From Microbacterium sp. RURRCA19A (GTDB lineage: Bacteria; Actinomycetota; Actinomycetes; Actinomycetales; Microbacteriaceae): DNA of 64,000 nt. Positions 33,861 through 42,850 of this stretch are shown here, piece after piece. The stretch lies in assembly GCF_900156455.1 (NCBI RefSeq), contig NZ_FTNQ01000004.1, forward strand, positions 62,001 through 126,000, in the 5' to 3' direction. The notes beneath the pieces are model-generated. The model had not been told where the DNA came from and did no database searches. It worked only from the letters and a program-made list of their open reading frames with translations. A program made the translations under genes and the position numbers. Numbering within the stretch: position 1 is the stretch's first letter; the number at the start of each line of letters is the position of its first letter.

Positions 33861-33929
33861 GCGATAAACGGCATCCACGACGAGACACGGGGGGACAACG
33901 CGTTTCTCGTCGTGGATAGCGTTTATCGG
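33861..33929. repeat. Hairpin repeat family 1, copy c (R1c), solitary
   Basis: A 69-bp inverted repeat. Left arm GCGATAAACGGCATCCACG then ACGAGACACGG; right arm CGTTTCTCGTCGTGGAT then AGCGTTTATCGGG. The core CCACGACGAG pairs within the copy and differs from R1a and R1b. No DUF559 gene is adjacent. Confidence 0.85.
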
Positions 33930-33944
33930 GAGGGGTGGGGCGCT

Positions 33945-34014
33945 GGGGCGGCTGGGCGCCGGGGCGGCCGGGACGCCGGGGGCGCGGGGGCGGCTGGGCG
34001 CCGGGGCGACCGGG
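33945..34014. repeat. Duplicated 28-bp G/C block
   Basis: Two copies of a 28-bp block (33945-33972 and 33987-34014) beginning GGGGCGGCTGGGCGCC, differing at one base, within a tract containing almost only G and C. Confidence 0.75.
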
Positions 34015-34058
34015 GGCGCTGGGGGCGCCGGGGCGGCCGGGGCGGGGCGGAGGGGGCG

Positions 34059-34730
34059 TCAGCCGGTGCAGGACAGGCGGGACCGGATGTCGCGCATCGC
34101 GTCGATCTCGGCGGACTGGCCCGTGATGATCGCTTGCGCCACGTCCTTCACCCGCGGGTCGCTGCCGAGCTCGATGACGGCCTCGGCCATGGGGATCGCG
34201 CCCTCGTGATGCCGGATCATGAGGCCGAGGAAGAGGCAGTCGGCCGGCTGTCCCTCGAGGGAACGGAGCTGGTCGAGTTCGGCCTCGCTCGCCATCCCCA
34301 TCTGGGAGAGGAGCTCGTCCTGCGAGAGCGCCGACGTGTCGCCGTGGCTGTGCGCACCGGACGGGGCCATCCATTGCATCAACGGCTGGGAGGACGCCTG
34401 CGGCAGCCCCCACTGCACGAGCCACCCGAACATCTCGCCGCGCTGACCCGCCTGGGTGGTGGCGATGTCGTAGGAGAGCGTGCGCAGCTCATCGTCGGAG
34501 GTCTTGCGGTAGATCTCCATCGCCATGAGCACGGCCTGCGTGTGATGGACCTGCATGTCCCGCGCGAAGCCGGCGTCCGCGGACGTCGTCGACGGGGTCG
34601 CGGGGGCGGCGGTCGCGCCGAACGCGGTGAAGCGTCCCACGGCGAACGCGACCGCCAGCAGCGCGACCACGGCCAGCGCGACGACGATGCGCCGCGCGGC
34701 CGGCCGGGCCGCGGTGTCGTCGTCGGTCAC
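34059..34730 (-). CDS. DUF305-family membrane-anchored protein
   Basis: 223 residues. One N-terminal membrane anchor (about 14-36), then an extracytoplasmic DUF305 domain with ferritin-like His motifs: FARDMQVHHTQAVLMAMEI and LGLMIRHHEGAIPMAE. DUF305 proteins are often linked to metals, especially copper, but the function is not established. Coupled to the DUF3105 gene, 1 nt apart. Confidence 0.88.
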   Translation of the reverse strand: MTDDDTAARPAARRIVVALAVVALLAVAFAVGRFTAFGATAAPATPSTTSADAGFARDMQVHHTQAVLMAMEIYRKTSDDELRTLSYDIATTQAGQRGEMFGWLVQWGLPQASSQPLMQWMAPSGAHSHGDTSALSQDELLSQMGMASEAELDQLRSLEGQPADCLFLGLMIRHHEGAIPMAEAVIELGSDPRVKDVAQAIITGQSAEIDAMRDIRSRLSCTG

Positions 34731-34731
34731 G

Positions 34732-35439
34732 TCACGCCTTGCCGGGTCCGTCGATGGCGCCCGAGCAGGCGGCGTTGGGCTCGGGGGCGTTCTGGCTGCG
34801 CCAGTACTCGGTGAAGAACTCGCCGATGCGGGGATCCGTGGGATCGTCGACCTTCAGCTGGTGGTTCCACGCGCTCACCGCGACGGGGGTGTCCATGCCC
34901 GGGTAGGGCGAGAGGATCGCGTAGCTGGAGGGCATGACGGCCTTCAGCGCGTCGATGCCGGCCGCGTCGACGCGCTCCGGGTCGTAGGTGATCCAGATCG
35001 CCCCGTGCTCGAGCGAGTGCACCGCGTTCTCGTTCTGCTGCGGCTCGGTGTACACGCCGCAGTTCAGCCAATAGGGGTTGTGCGGCCCGCCGGCCGGGGG
35101 CGTCTGCTCGTACGTGACCGCCCCCTGGACGTGGTCGGAGCGGTTCTGGAACGTCTCCACGCCCTGGATCTCGCGACCCGTGGTGTTGCCCGCCTGATAG
35201 CTGGGCGCCGGGGCGGGGGCGAGGGCGAAGGATGCCACGACGACGGCGACCACGGCGAGAGCGGCGGTCGATCCCACGACCCACCACACGAGCTTGCTGC
35301 GCTTGCGGCGCGCGATCTGCTTCTGGTACTCCGCGAGCTTCTCCTGTCGCTTCTGCTCGCGTTGCTGCTTCACGGTCAGGTTGATGTCGGCCTGCGTGGC
35401 GGGGTTGCCGCTCGTGCGCTTGTCGGGGGAGGGGCTCAT
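34732..35439 (-). CDS. DUF3105-family membrane-anchored protein
   Basis: 235 residues from ATG 35439. A basic, coiled N-terminus (QQREQKRQEKLAEYQKQIARRKR), one membrane helix near 52-74, then the DUF3105 domain with YEQTPPAGGPHNPYWLNCGVY and HSLEHGAIWITYDP (conserved His, Cys). DUF3105 and DUF305 genes are commonly paired in actinobacteria. No known activity. Confidence 0.88.
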   Translation of the reverse strand: MSPSPDKRTSGNPATQADINLTVKQQREQKRQEKLAEYQKQIARRKRSKLVWWVVGSTAALAVVAVVVASFALAPAPAPSYQAGNTTGREIQGVETFQNRSDHVQGAVTYEQTPPAGGPHNPYWLNCGVYTEPQQNENAVHSLEHGAIWITYDPERVDAAGIDALKAVMPSSYAILSPYPGMDTPVAVSAWNHQLKVDDPTDPRIGEFFTEYWRSQNAPEPNAACSGAIDGPGKA

Positions 35440-35570
35440 GCGGTCTGTGCTGTCTCTCTCTGGGGCGGGAGGCTCGGCGCGGGCCGATTCCGCCCAGCCT
35501 ATGCGGATGAATGCGGTGGTGGCCTGGGAGGAACCCGCGAGGGGGATGGTGGAGACCCCGGGCCGCGCGA

Positions 35571-35597
35571 TAGTATGACGATGTCGAATCGATTCGA
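35571..35597 (+). promoter_or_regulatory. Promoter and palindromic operator upstream of Bcr/CflA-type MFS
   Basis: TAGTAT (35571-35576) fits a -10. It is followed by a perfect 14-bp palindrome TCGAATCGATTCGA (35584-35597), placed to block transcription. No regulator gene is adjacent. Confidence 0.5.
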
Positions 35598-35674
35598 GGT
35601 TCGACGATCCCCCCGAATTCACAGCCCGGCTTCGTCCGGGCCGTCCGTGTTGCGAAAAGAACTGACTGACTGAC

Positions 35675-37012
35675 GTGCTCGATACCGCCTCCCAGCCCGT
35701 GATCCCCCCGACCGCCCGCGCCGAGTCCTCGGCCACGGGCGCCATCCGTGCGCTCGGAAGCAATCCGGCGACAGCACCGATCGTGCTGCACCCCGGTGAC
35801 AGCATCTCCGCGCGACGTCGTGTCCTCTACATCGTCCTGCTGGGCGCGTTGACGGCTCTCGGTCCGTTCACGATCGACCTGTACCTCCCCGCGTTCCCCG
35901 TGCTCGAGGCCGACTTCCAGACCTCGGCCGCCGCGATCCAGCTGACCCTCACGGGCACCATGATCGGCTTCGCGCTGGGCCAGCTCATCGTCGGACCGCT
36001 CAGCGACAAGGTCGGTCGTCGCATCCCGCTGCTGGCGGTCACGGCTCTGCACGTCGCGGCGAGCGTGTTCGCCGCTCTCGCCCCGACCCTCGGGACGCTG
36101 TCGATCGCGCGCGTGCTCATGGGGGCCGGAGCCGCGGCGGGCGGCGTCGTGGCCGCCGCCATCGTCCGCGACCTGTTCGGCGGTCGCCGCCTGGTCGTGA
36201 TGCTCTCGCGCCTCGCCCTGGTCTCGGGCGTCGCGCCGGTGCTCGCTCCGCTCGCGGGGTCGCTGCTGCTGTCGGTCATGCCCTGGCGCGGCATCTTCTG
36301 GGTGCTCGCCGCGTACGGCACGGTCATGCTCGTCTCGGCGATCGTCTTCCTTCCCGAGACGCTGCCCGCAGCCCGTCGTGGGGGAAAGGGTGCGACCACC
36401 GTCTGGCAGCGGTACGCGAGCGTCTTCCGCGACCGGGTGTTCATCGGCGTGCTCGTCATCGGGGCTATGACGTTCAGCGGCCTGTTCTCCTACCTGTCGG
36501 CGTCTTCGTTCCTCTTCCAGCAGAGCTACGGCTTCGACGCGCAGCAGTACGGCGTGCTGTTCGCCGCGAACTCCGTGGGCCTGGTCATCGGCGTGCAGAT
36601 CGCCTCGCGCCTCGCCGCGCGGTTCGGCCCCCAGTGGGTGCTGGCTTTCTCGACCGCCTCGCTCGTGCTGTGGGGCGTGGTCATCGTCGTCTTCGACCAG
36701 CTCGGTTTCGGCCTGTGGGGCACGATCATCCCGCTGTTCCTGTTCATGACCTCGTGCGGCTTCACGTTCCCGTGCGCACAGGTGCTCGCCCTCGACCGGC
36801 ACGGCAAGGCCGCGGGCACGGCCCAGTCGATCATCGGTGCGGCGAACTTCGGCATCGCCGGTGTGATCTCTCCCGTCGTGGGCCTGCTCGCGACCGGATC
36901 GGGGATCACCGCGACGACCATGGCATCCGTCATGGTGGGCTGCGCGATCCTCGGGGTGCTGTCGCTGTGGCTGCTGGTGCGTCCGCGCACCGTCGAGCGC
37001 CTCGCCCCGTGA
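35675..37012 (+). CDS. MFS drug transporter, Bcr/CflA (DHA1) family
   Basis: 445 residues from a GTG, 12 membrane helices after a 45-residue cytoplasmic N-terminus. TALGPFTIDLYLPAFPVLEADF and GQLIVGPLSDKVGRRIPLL are Bcr/CflA hallmarks. It exports drugs or small metabolites such as bicyclomycin or sulfonamide in characterised members; the substrate here is unknown. The ribosome binding site is weak. Confidence 0.9.
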   Translation: MLDTASQPVIPPTARAESSATGAIRALGSNPATAPIVLHPGDSISARRRVLYIVLLGALTALGPFTIDLYLPAFPVLEADFQTSAAAIQLTLTGTMIGFALGQLIVGPLSDKVGRRIPLLAVTALHVAASVFAALAPTLGTLSIARVLMGAGAAAGGVVAAAIVRDLFGGRRLVVMLSRLALVSGVAPVLAPLAGSLLLSVMPWRGIFWVLAAYGTVMLVSAIVFLPETLPAARRGGKGATTVWQRYASVFRDRVFIGVLVIGAMTFSGLFSYLSASSFLFQQSYGFDAQQYGVLFAANSVGLVIGVQIASRLAARFGPQWVLAFSTASLVLWGVVIVVFDQLGFGLWGTIIPLFLFMTSCGFTFPCAQVLALDRHGKAAGTAQSIIGAANFGIAGVISPVVGLLATGSGITATTMASVMVGCAILGVLSLWLLVRPRTVERLAP

Positions 37013-37039
37013 GGGCCGAACAGTAGCAGAGGGCGAAGC

Positions 37040-37077
37040 GCCGGTCCGGGTGGTGCCGGGAGGCCCGGCGGACCGGC
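37040..37077 (+). terminator. Terminator after the MFS gene
   Basis: GCCGGTCCG / CGGACCGGC perfect 9-bp stem (37040-37048 with 37069-37077). Confidence 0.65.
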
Positions 37078-37088
37078 ATCATGGGGCG

Positions 37089-37793
37089 ATGGACCTGGAT
37101 GCCGCGCCCCCGCCGTTCGTGACGGTGCGCTCCGAGCGCGTCCGCGCCGTCCTCGGCCTGGTGCTGATCGCGCTGGCGTGCGGGTTGGGGGCCTGGGTCT
37201 TCTTCCGCGGGCCGAGCCCGTTCGCGATCGACGTGTGGTGGAACCAGCTGTTCGCCTCGGCGCCGATCCAGCCGTTGCTGACGATCGCCCTGGTCATGAA
37301 CCAGATCGGCGGGTACGTCACCGCGATCCTCATCGTTCCGCTCGGGGGTGCGCTCGCGCTGTTCCTCACCGGTCGGCGCTGGACGGCGGTGTACTTCCTG
37401 GCCGCGTCGGCGGGCAGCGCCCTGCTCGTGCAGGTGCTCAAGCACACGTTCGGCCGCGCGCGACCCGAGGACATCCTCGTGCTCGCCGACTACGGCTCCT
37501 TCCCCTCCGGCCACACCGCGAACGCCGCGACGATCGCGGTCGTCGCCGCGATCGTGTTCCCGACCCTGTGGGTGCGGATCGTCGGTGGGGCGTGGATCGT
37601 ACTGATGGCGTTCAGCCGCACGTACCTGCACGCCCACTGGCTCTCCGACACGATCGGGGGCGCGCTTCTGGGCGCGGGTGCTGCCCTCGTGCTCGCGGTG
37701 GTGTTCTCGCGCCTTCGGGCCCGCGACGACGACCGGGCGACGCTCCGGCGCAACCGTCGGATCCCGGATGCCGCGTCCTCCGCACCGACCTAG
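37089..37793 (+). CDS. PAP2-family membrane phosphatase
   Basis: 234 residues, about 6 helices. All three acid-phosphatase motifs are present: KHTFGRARP, FPSGHTAN and SRTYLHAHWLSD. It dephosphorylates lipid phosphates such as undecaprenyl pyrophosphate or phosphatidic acid on the outer face. Start MDLDAAPPP chosen after GGGGCG; an upstream ATG in frame lacks support. Its TAG stop is part of the next gene's -10 box. Confidence 0.9.
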   Translation: MDLDAAPPPFVTVRSERVRAVLGLVLIALACGLGAWVFFRGPSPFAIDVWWNQLFASAPIQPLLTIALVMNQIGGYVTAILIVPLGGALALFLTGRRWTAVYFLAASAGSALLVQVLKHTFGRARPEDILVLADYGSFPSGHTANAATIAVVAAIVFPTLWVRIVGGAWIVLMAFSRTYLHAHWLSDTIGGALLGAGAALVLAVVFSRLRARDDDRATLRRNRRIPDAASSAPT

Positions 37794-37796
37794 GCT
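37791..37796 (+). promoter_or_regulatory. -10 box of the HerA-like gene, leaderless
   Basis: TAGGCT, 6 nt before the ATG. Its first three bases are the stop codon of the PAP2 gene. Confidence 0.5.
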
Positions 37797-37802
37797 GACG
37801 GC

Positions 37803-39707
37803 ATGAGCGACACAGTGCCGTCCGTTCCCGGTCCTGCCGACGACCCCGAGGTCGCCCGATTGCGCGCCGAAGCCGAGGCGGCGGAGGCCGAGCTCCGCCT
37901 GGCGCGGGCCCGCGCCGATCTCGCCGCGGCGGAGGCGGCGGCCGCGAAGGCCCGCGCAGCCGCAGCCGGGGATGCCGGGGATGCCACGGTCGCCGAGCCG
38001 ACGCCGGTTGCCGACCCGGCGCCGGCCGGCGCTCCCGCGCCCGCACCGGCTCCTGCTGCCGAGGCCCCCGCGCCGACCGTGCCGCTGACCGACGCGCAGG
38101 TCGCCACGGTCGCCGCCGGATACGCGGGTACCGGTGCGGCCCTCGACCTCGGGGTCCTCGTCAACGGCGGGCCCGTGGCATCCGTCCCCGTCCGGATCCC
38201 GCTCGCGATGACCAACCGGCACGGGCTCGTGGCCGGTGCCACGGGAACCGGGAAGACCCGCACGCTGCAACTGCTCGCCGAGCAGCTGTCGGCGAACGGT
38301 GTGCCCGTGTTCGCCGCCGACATCAAGGGCGACCTGTCCGGCGTGGCCGCTCCCGGCGCCTCGAGCGAGAAGCTGCTCGCCCGGACGAGTGCGCTCGGGC
38401 AGGCGTGGACGCCGCGGGCGTACCCGACCGAGTTCTACGCCCTCGGCGACGACGCGGCATCCGGGATCCCGGTCCGCGCGACCGTGTCGGGGTTCGGGCC
38501 GTTGCTGCTCAGCCGCGTCCTGGGTCTGAACGCGACACAGGAATCGAGCCTCGGTCTGGTGTTCCACTACGCCGACGAGAAGGGGCTCGCGCTCGTCGAC
38601 CTGTCCGACCTGCGTGCGGTGCTGACGTTCCTCACCAGCGACGAGGGCAAGAGCGAGCTGAAGGACCTCGGTGGCCTGTCGGGGGCGACCGCGGGGGTCA
38701 TCCTGCGCGAACTCGTCGCGTTCTCGGCCGCGGGCGCCGACTCGTTCTTCGGCGAGCCCGAGCTCGACGTGACCGCGTTCCTGCGCACGACCGCCGAGGG
38801 CGAGGGAGTCGTGAGCCTCCTCGAGGTGCCGAACGTCGCGTCACGGCCCGAGCTGTACTCGACGTTCCTGATGTACCTGCTCGCGGAGCTCTACGAGGTG
38901 CTGCCCGAGGTCGGCGACCTCGACAAACCGAAGCTCGTGTTCTTCTTCGACGAGGCGCACCTGCTCTTCCGCGAGGCGTCCAAGGCGTTCCTGTCCGCGA
39001 TCACGCAGACGGTCCGCCTGATCCGCTCCAAGGGCGTCGGTGTCTTCTTCGTCACGCAGACACCGAAGGACGTGCCCGGCGACGTGCTCGCGCAGCTCGG
39101 ATCGCGCGTCCAGCACGCCCTCCGTGCTTTCACGCCCGACGATGCGGCGGCGCTGCGCGCGTCGGTGCGGACGTATCCGGCATCGGGCTACGACCTCGAA
39201 CGGGTGCTGCAGGAGCTCGGGACGGGGGAGGCGATCGTGACCGTCATGGACGAACGCGGCACCCCGACCCCCGTCGCCTGGACGAGACTGTTCGCGCCGC
39301 GCGCCTCGATGTCGCCGATCCCCGCCGCCGACCTCGCCGCCGCCGTCTCGGCATCCCCCCTGTTCGCGCAGTACGGGACTCCGATCGACCGCGAGTCGGC
39401 CCGGGAGATCCTCGCGGCGCGCATGCAGGCGGCGACCTACGCGCGCGAAGCCGCCGAGCGGGCGAAGCAGGCGGCCGCGGACGAAGCCGCGTACGCGAAG
39501 CAGCAGGCCGCGATCGAGAAGGCGCACGCCGACGCTCAGAAGAAGGCCCAGCGCGAGTACGACCGGTTGCTGAAGGGCACCGCGGGTCCGCGCGCACGTT
39601 CCAGCGCGCCGACCACGCCGCTCGACGACGTGCTGGGGCGCGGGGCGACGAAGACGATCCTCACCGGCGTCATCCGGGGCCTGTTCGGCACCGGCCGCCG
39701 CCGCTGA
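37803..39707 (+). CDS. HerA-like DUF853 ATPase
   Basis: 634 residues. An Ala/Glu/Pro-rich N-terminus to about 95 (coiled then low complexity), then a hexameric HerA/FtsK-type ATPase: Walker A GATGTGKT near 145-152, Walker B KLVFFFDEAHLLF and the sensor VFFVTQTPKDVPGDVLAQLGSRVQHALRAFTP. The C-terminal coiled coil (EAAERAKQAAADEAAYAKQQ) precedes a basic tail. DUF853 proteins are putative helicases/translocases of unknown role. No leader, see the -10 at 37791. Confidence 0.87.
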   Translation: MSDTVPSVPGPADDPEVARLRAEAEAAEAELRLARARADLAAAEAAAAKARAAAAGDAGDATVAEPTPVADPAPAGAPAPAPAPAAEAPAPTVPLTDAQVATVAAGYAGTGAALDLGVLVNGGPVASVPVRIPLAMTNRHGLVAGATGTGKTRTLQLLAEQLSANGVPVFAADIKGDLSGVAAPGASSEKLLARTSALGQAWTPRAYPTEFYALGDDAASGIPVRATVSGFGPLLLSRVLGLNATQESSLGLVFHYADEKGLALVDLSDLRAVLTFLTSDEGKSELKDLGGLSGATAGVILRELVAFSAAGADSFFGEPELDVTAFLRTTAEGEGVVSLLEVPNVASRPELYSTFLMYLLAELYEVLPEVGDLDKPKLVFFFDEAHLLFREASKAFLSAITQTVRLIRSKGVGVFFVTQTPKDVPGDVLAQLGSRVQHALRAFTPDDAAALRASVRTYPASGYDLERVLQELGTGEAIVTVMDERGTPTPVAWTRLFAPRASMSPIPAADLAAAVSASPLFAQYGTPIDRESAREILAARMQAATYAREAAERAKQAAADEAAYAKQQAAIEKAHADAQKKAQREYDRLLKGTAGPRARSSAPTTPLDDVLGRGATKTILTGVIRGLFGTGRRR

Positions 39708-39719
39708 ACCCCGCGGGGG

Positions 39720-41201
39720 TCAGATCCGACGGACTTCCAACGGCATCGTCGAGGTGTCGATGAGCGGGTCCTCGTCCTGACGGGCGACGACGGCCTCCGC
39801 TTCGGCGGGCGTCTCGACCGCGGGCACCGAGCCCAGGAGCGGCCGACGTGCCGTCTCGCGCATCGCGAAGAGCGCGACGAGTCCGAGGGCGGCGAAGAAC
39901 ATGATGTAGAACGCCGGCATGAGGGTGTTGCCCGTCCACTCGACCAGCGCCTGACTGAACAGCGGCGTCGTCCCGCCGAACAGCGACACCGCGATGTTGT
40001 AGGCCACGGCCATCGCGCCGAAGCGCGACGCGGTCGGGAACAGGGCGGGGAGAGCGGATGCCGAGATCGCGACGTAGAACGCCACCGGCACCGCCGCGAG
40101 CGCCAGGGCGATCATGACCGCCCACAGCTCGCCGATCTGCATGATGAGGAACGCGGGGACGAGCAGCACGATCGCGGAGCCCGCCGCGATCGCGTAGACC
40201 GGCTTCCGGCCGATCCGATCACTGAGCCTGCCGATGAGCGGGAGGCTGGCCGACATCACCAGGAGCACCGGGACCGTGGCCACGGCCGCACCGAGGTTGG
40301 AGATGCCCACCTCGGTCTCGAGGTACGTGGGCATGTAGCTGGTGAGCGCGTATCCGGCGGTGTTCGTCGCCGCGACCAGCGCGATTCCGATGAGGAGCGC
40401 GCGCCAGTGGTGGCGGACGATGCCCGCGAGTCCCTGACGGGCCATCGGGTCGTCGGAGCCGGTCTCCTGCGCGGCCTCGACCGCGTGGGTCTGTTCGAAC
40501 GACGGCGTCTCGGGGATGCGGAGGCGGAAGTAGATCGCCACGATGCCGAGCGGGATCGCCAGGAGGAACGGGATGCGCCACCCGTAGTCGACCATGGCGT
40601 TCTCGCCCGATATCGCCGTGGTGATCGCGGTCGTCGTGGCCACCGCGGAGGCGCCCGCCGCGAAACCGACGTACGAGCCCACGTCGAGCCACGACGACCA
40701 GAAGCCCCGGGTGCGATCGGGCGAGAACTCCGAGACGTAGGTCGTCGCGCCGGCGTACTCACCACCGGTCGAGAAGCCCTGCACCATCTTCAGCAGGTAC
40801 AGCGGCACGATCGCCCACAGGCCGATCGCGGAGGAGGTGGGCAGGATGCCGATGAGCGCGGTGGCCGTGGCCATCATCGCCATCGTGAGGAACAGAACCT
40901 TCTGCCGCCCGATGCGATCGCCGAGGGGACCGAGCACGAAGCCGCCGAACGGGCGGACGAGGAACGAGATCGCGAAGCCGAGCAGGGTCACCAGCAGGCC
41001 CCACGGCTCGGGCAGGTCGGAGGTGAACACCACCGCCAACGTCACCGCCAGGTAGCCGTAGATGCCGAAGTCGAACCACTCCATGAAGTTGCCGACGACG
41101 GTGCCGCCGATGGCGGTGCGCACGCGCTTCTTGTCGACGACGATGACGTCGTCGACCTCGAGTCGAGGGGATCCGGATGCCGCGGGGGGATGCTGGCTCA
41201 T
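39720..41201 (-). CDS. MFS transporter, metabolite:H+ symporter (MHS) family
   Basis: 493 residues, 12 helices. MHS/ProP signature GNFMEWFDFGIYGYLAV at the start, RPFGGFVLGPLGDRIGRQKVL, then GFSTGGEYAGATTYVSEF. Close in pattern to ProP/KgtP-type importers of osmolytes or dicarboxylates; the substrate is not determined. GGTGGAAG precedes the ATG. Convergent with the HerA-like gene, 12 bp apart. Confidence 0.9.
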   Translation of the reverse strand: MSQHPPAASGSPRLEVDDVIVVDKKRVRTAIGGTVVGNFMEWFDFGIYGYLAVTLAVVFTSDLPEPWGLLVTLLGFAISFLVRPFGGFVLGPLGDRIGRQKVLFLTMAMMATATALIGILPTSSAIGLWAIVPLYLLKMVQGFSTGGEYAGATTYVSEFSPDRTRGFWSSWLDVGSYVGFAAGASAVATTTAITTAISGENAMVDYGWRIPFLLAIPLGIVAIYFRLRIPETPSFEQTHAVEAAQETGSDDPMARQGLAGIVRHHWRALLIGIALVAATNTAGYALTSYMPTYLETEVGISNLGAAVATVPVLLVMSASLPLIGRLSDRIGRKPVYAIAAGSAIVLLVPAFLIMQIGELWAVMIALALAAVPVAFYVAISASALPALFPTASRFGAMAVAYNIAVSLFGGTTPLFSQALVEWTGNTLMPAFYIMFFAALGLVALFAMRETARRPLLGSVPAVETPAEAEAVVARQDEDPLIDTSTMPLEVRRI

Positions 41202-41283
41202 ACTTCCACCCTTACCCCGATCGGCGTGCGCTTTCCAGCCGACGGGGTGCGCGGGGCGGATCTGCTATCCGGCGGCCCGCGCC

Positions 41284-42837
41284 TCAGGAGAACGACAGGA
41301 CGTTGTCGCCCCACGCGCGGCGCAGCTCGCCGTCGAGGTCCGACACGACGACATCGTGGCGGTCGATCACGAGCGTCGCGCGCGCGTCGTCGCCGTCGGC
41401 GGTGAACGTCGGCCACGCGGGCGCGTCGGGGGCCGACGGCGCATCGCCGCGGGCGAACGCGGTCCACCGCGCCTGCATCCGCGCCGAGATGAGTTCGGCC
41501 ACGCGGCGACCGCCGAGACGGAAGGTGAGGTCTTTCGGACCGCTCACGAGATTGCCCCACAGGTAGGGCAGCTCGGTGGCGTGCGTGGCGCCGAGACCGA
41601 TGAGACGCAGGAACGGCGAGGCGTGGTCGAAGCGGTACAGCCATACCGGTGCGACGGTCGAGTGCCCCTCGGCGAGCCACAGCGTGGGCAGGCGGAAGCC
41701 GATGTCGCGGGCCACCCCCAGACCGATCGCGCGGTGCCGGACGTGCTCGTAGGCGGTGAGCACCTGCTCACGCGTCGGCAGTTCGACCCCGGTGTTCTCG
41801 GCCGCCATATCGGCGAACATCTGGTCGATCCGGTCGCCGGTGATGGGGATCAGCGGCGACTTCATGAACGAGAACAGCGAAGCCTCGTCCTTGTTGGTGC
41901 CGATCATCAACGGCACCGGGATGCCACGACCGGCCCGGAGCGCGGTGATCGGGGCCTCCGGGAGCAGCTCGCCGTCGACGACGGGTGCGAAGGCCAGGGT
42001 GCCCGGGTCGGTGGTGGGGACCGCGGCGTACACGGCCTTGCCCGCGGCCACGATCGCCTCCACCGGGGCGGCCTGGACCGCGGCGGGAGCCCCGGCATCG
42101 TCGGGGTCGATGCCCAGCTCGCCGAGGAAGCTGCGGGCCACCTTCTCGGCCCGGGCGGTGCCGTACACGCTCGACGCGGGGGAGGACTGCGCGATCGCGC
42201 GGTGGAACAGCCCCCGCGCGGACGGCGTCGCGAGGAGGGTGGTGACCAGCCCGCCGCCCGCCGACTCGCCGAACACCGTCACCCGGTCGGGGTCGCCGCC
42301 GAAGGCCGCGACGTTGCGCTGCACCCAGCGGAGCGCCAGCAGCACGTCCTTGAGGGCGAGGTTGCCGTCGAAGCCGGCGTCGGGCAGTGCGCCCGAGAGG
42401 TCGAGGAAGCCGAGGGCACCCAGACGGTAGTTCACGGTGACCACGATGACCCCGCCCGTCGACACCATCGACGTGGCGTCGTACAGGGGCTGGCTCGACG
42501 ACCCGAACGTATAGGCGCCGCCGTGCAGCCACACCATGACCGGTCGGCCGGACTCCGAGGCGTCGGCCGGCGCCCACACGTTCAGAGACAGGCAGTCCTC
42601 GTCCTCCACGGCCGCGTCGCCGAGCGGAACGGCGGGGTTCAGCGGCTGGGGGCAGACGGGGCCGAAGGAGGTGGCATCCACTTCCCCCTCGGCATCCGGG
42701 GTGGGGAGCGGGTCGCGCCAGCGTCGATCGCCGGTGGGCGCGACGGCGAAGCGGATGCCGCGCCAGGAGAGCACCGAACGGTCGAGGAGGCCTCGGAAGG
42801 TGCCGGCGGGAGCGGTGACGGTGACGGGAGCGTCCAT
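41284..42837 (-). CDS. Type B carboxylesterase
   Basis: 517 residues, alpha/beta hydrolase of the carboxylesterase/cholinesterase family. EDCLSLNVWAP, oxyanion VWLHGGAY, nucleophile GESAGGG, acid in NKDEASLF and histidine in GATHATELPY. No signal peptide, so cytoplasmic. It hydrolyses carboxylic esters; p-nitrobenzyl-esterase-like. A -10 box lies 7 nt upstream of the ATG. Confidence 0.92.
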   Translation of the reverse strand: MDAPVTVTAPAGTFRGLLDRSVLSWRGIRFAVAPTGDRRWRDPLPTPDAEGEVDATSFGPVCPQPLNPAVPLGDAAVEDEDCLSLNVWAPADASESGRPVMVWLHGGAYTFGSSSQPLYDATSMVSTGGVIVVTVNYRLGALGFLDLSGALPDAGFDGNLALKDVLLALRWVQRNVAAFGGDPDRVTVFGESAGGGLVTTLLATPSARGLFHRAIAQSSPASSVYGTARAEKVARSFLGELGIDPDDAGAPAAVQAAPVEAIVAAGKAVYAAVPTTDPGTLAFAPVVDGELLPEAPITALRAGRGIPVPLMIGTNKDEASLFSFMKSPLIPITGDRIDQMFADMAAENTGVELPTREQVLTAYEHVRHRAIGLGVARDIGFRLPTLWLAEGHSTVAPVWLYRFDHASPFLRLIGLGATHATELPYLWGNLVSGPKDLTFRLGGRRVAELISARMQARWTAFARGDAPSAPDAPAWPTFTADGDDARATLVIDRHDVVVSDLDGELRRAWGDNVLSFS

Positions 42838-42844
42838 GGGCTCG

Positions 42845-42850
42845 ACGCTA
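42845..42850 (-). promoter_or_regulatory. -10 box of the carboxylesterase gene, leaderless
   Basis: TAGCGT on the minus strand, 7-nt gap to the ATG. It lies at the 3' end of the sensor-kinase gene (stop at 42848). Confidence 0.45.

Larger units (their letters stand above)
33756..34058. other. Intergenic region with terminator, tandem repeats and R1c
   Basis: 303 bp without a gene. In order: the operon terminator, an 8-bp tandem repeat, solitary hairpin repeat R1c, and a G/C-only tract with a duplicated 28-bp block running up to the DUF305 stop codon. Confidence 0.75.

Noticed and set aside
33945..34058. Coding sequence in the G/C-only tract
   Set aside because: The open frames are pure Gly/Ala/Arg repeats with no start context.
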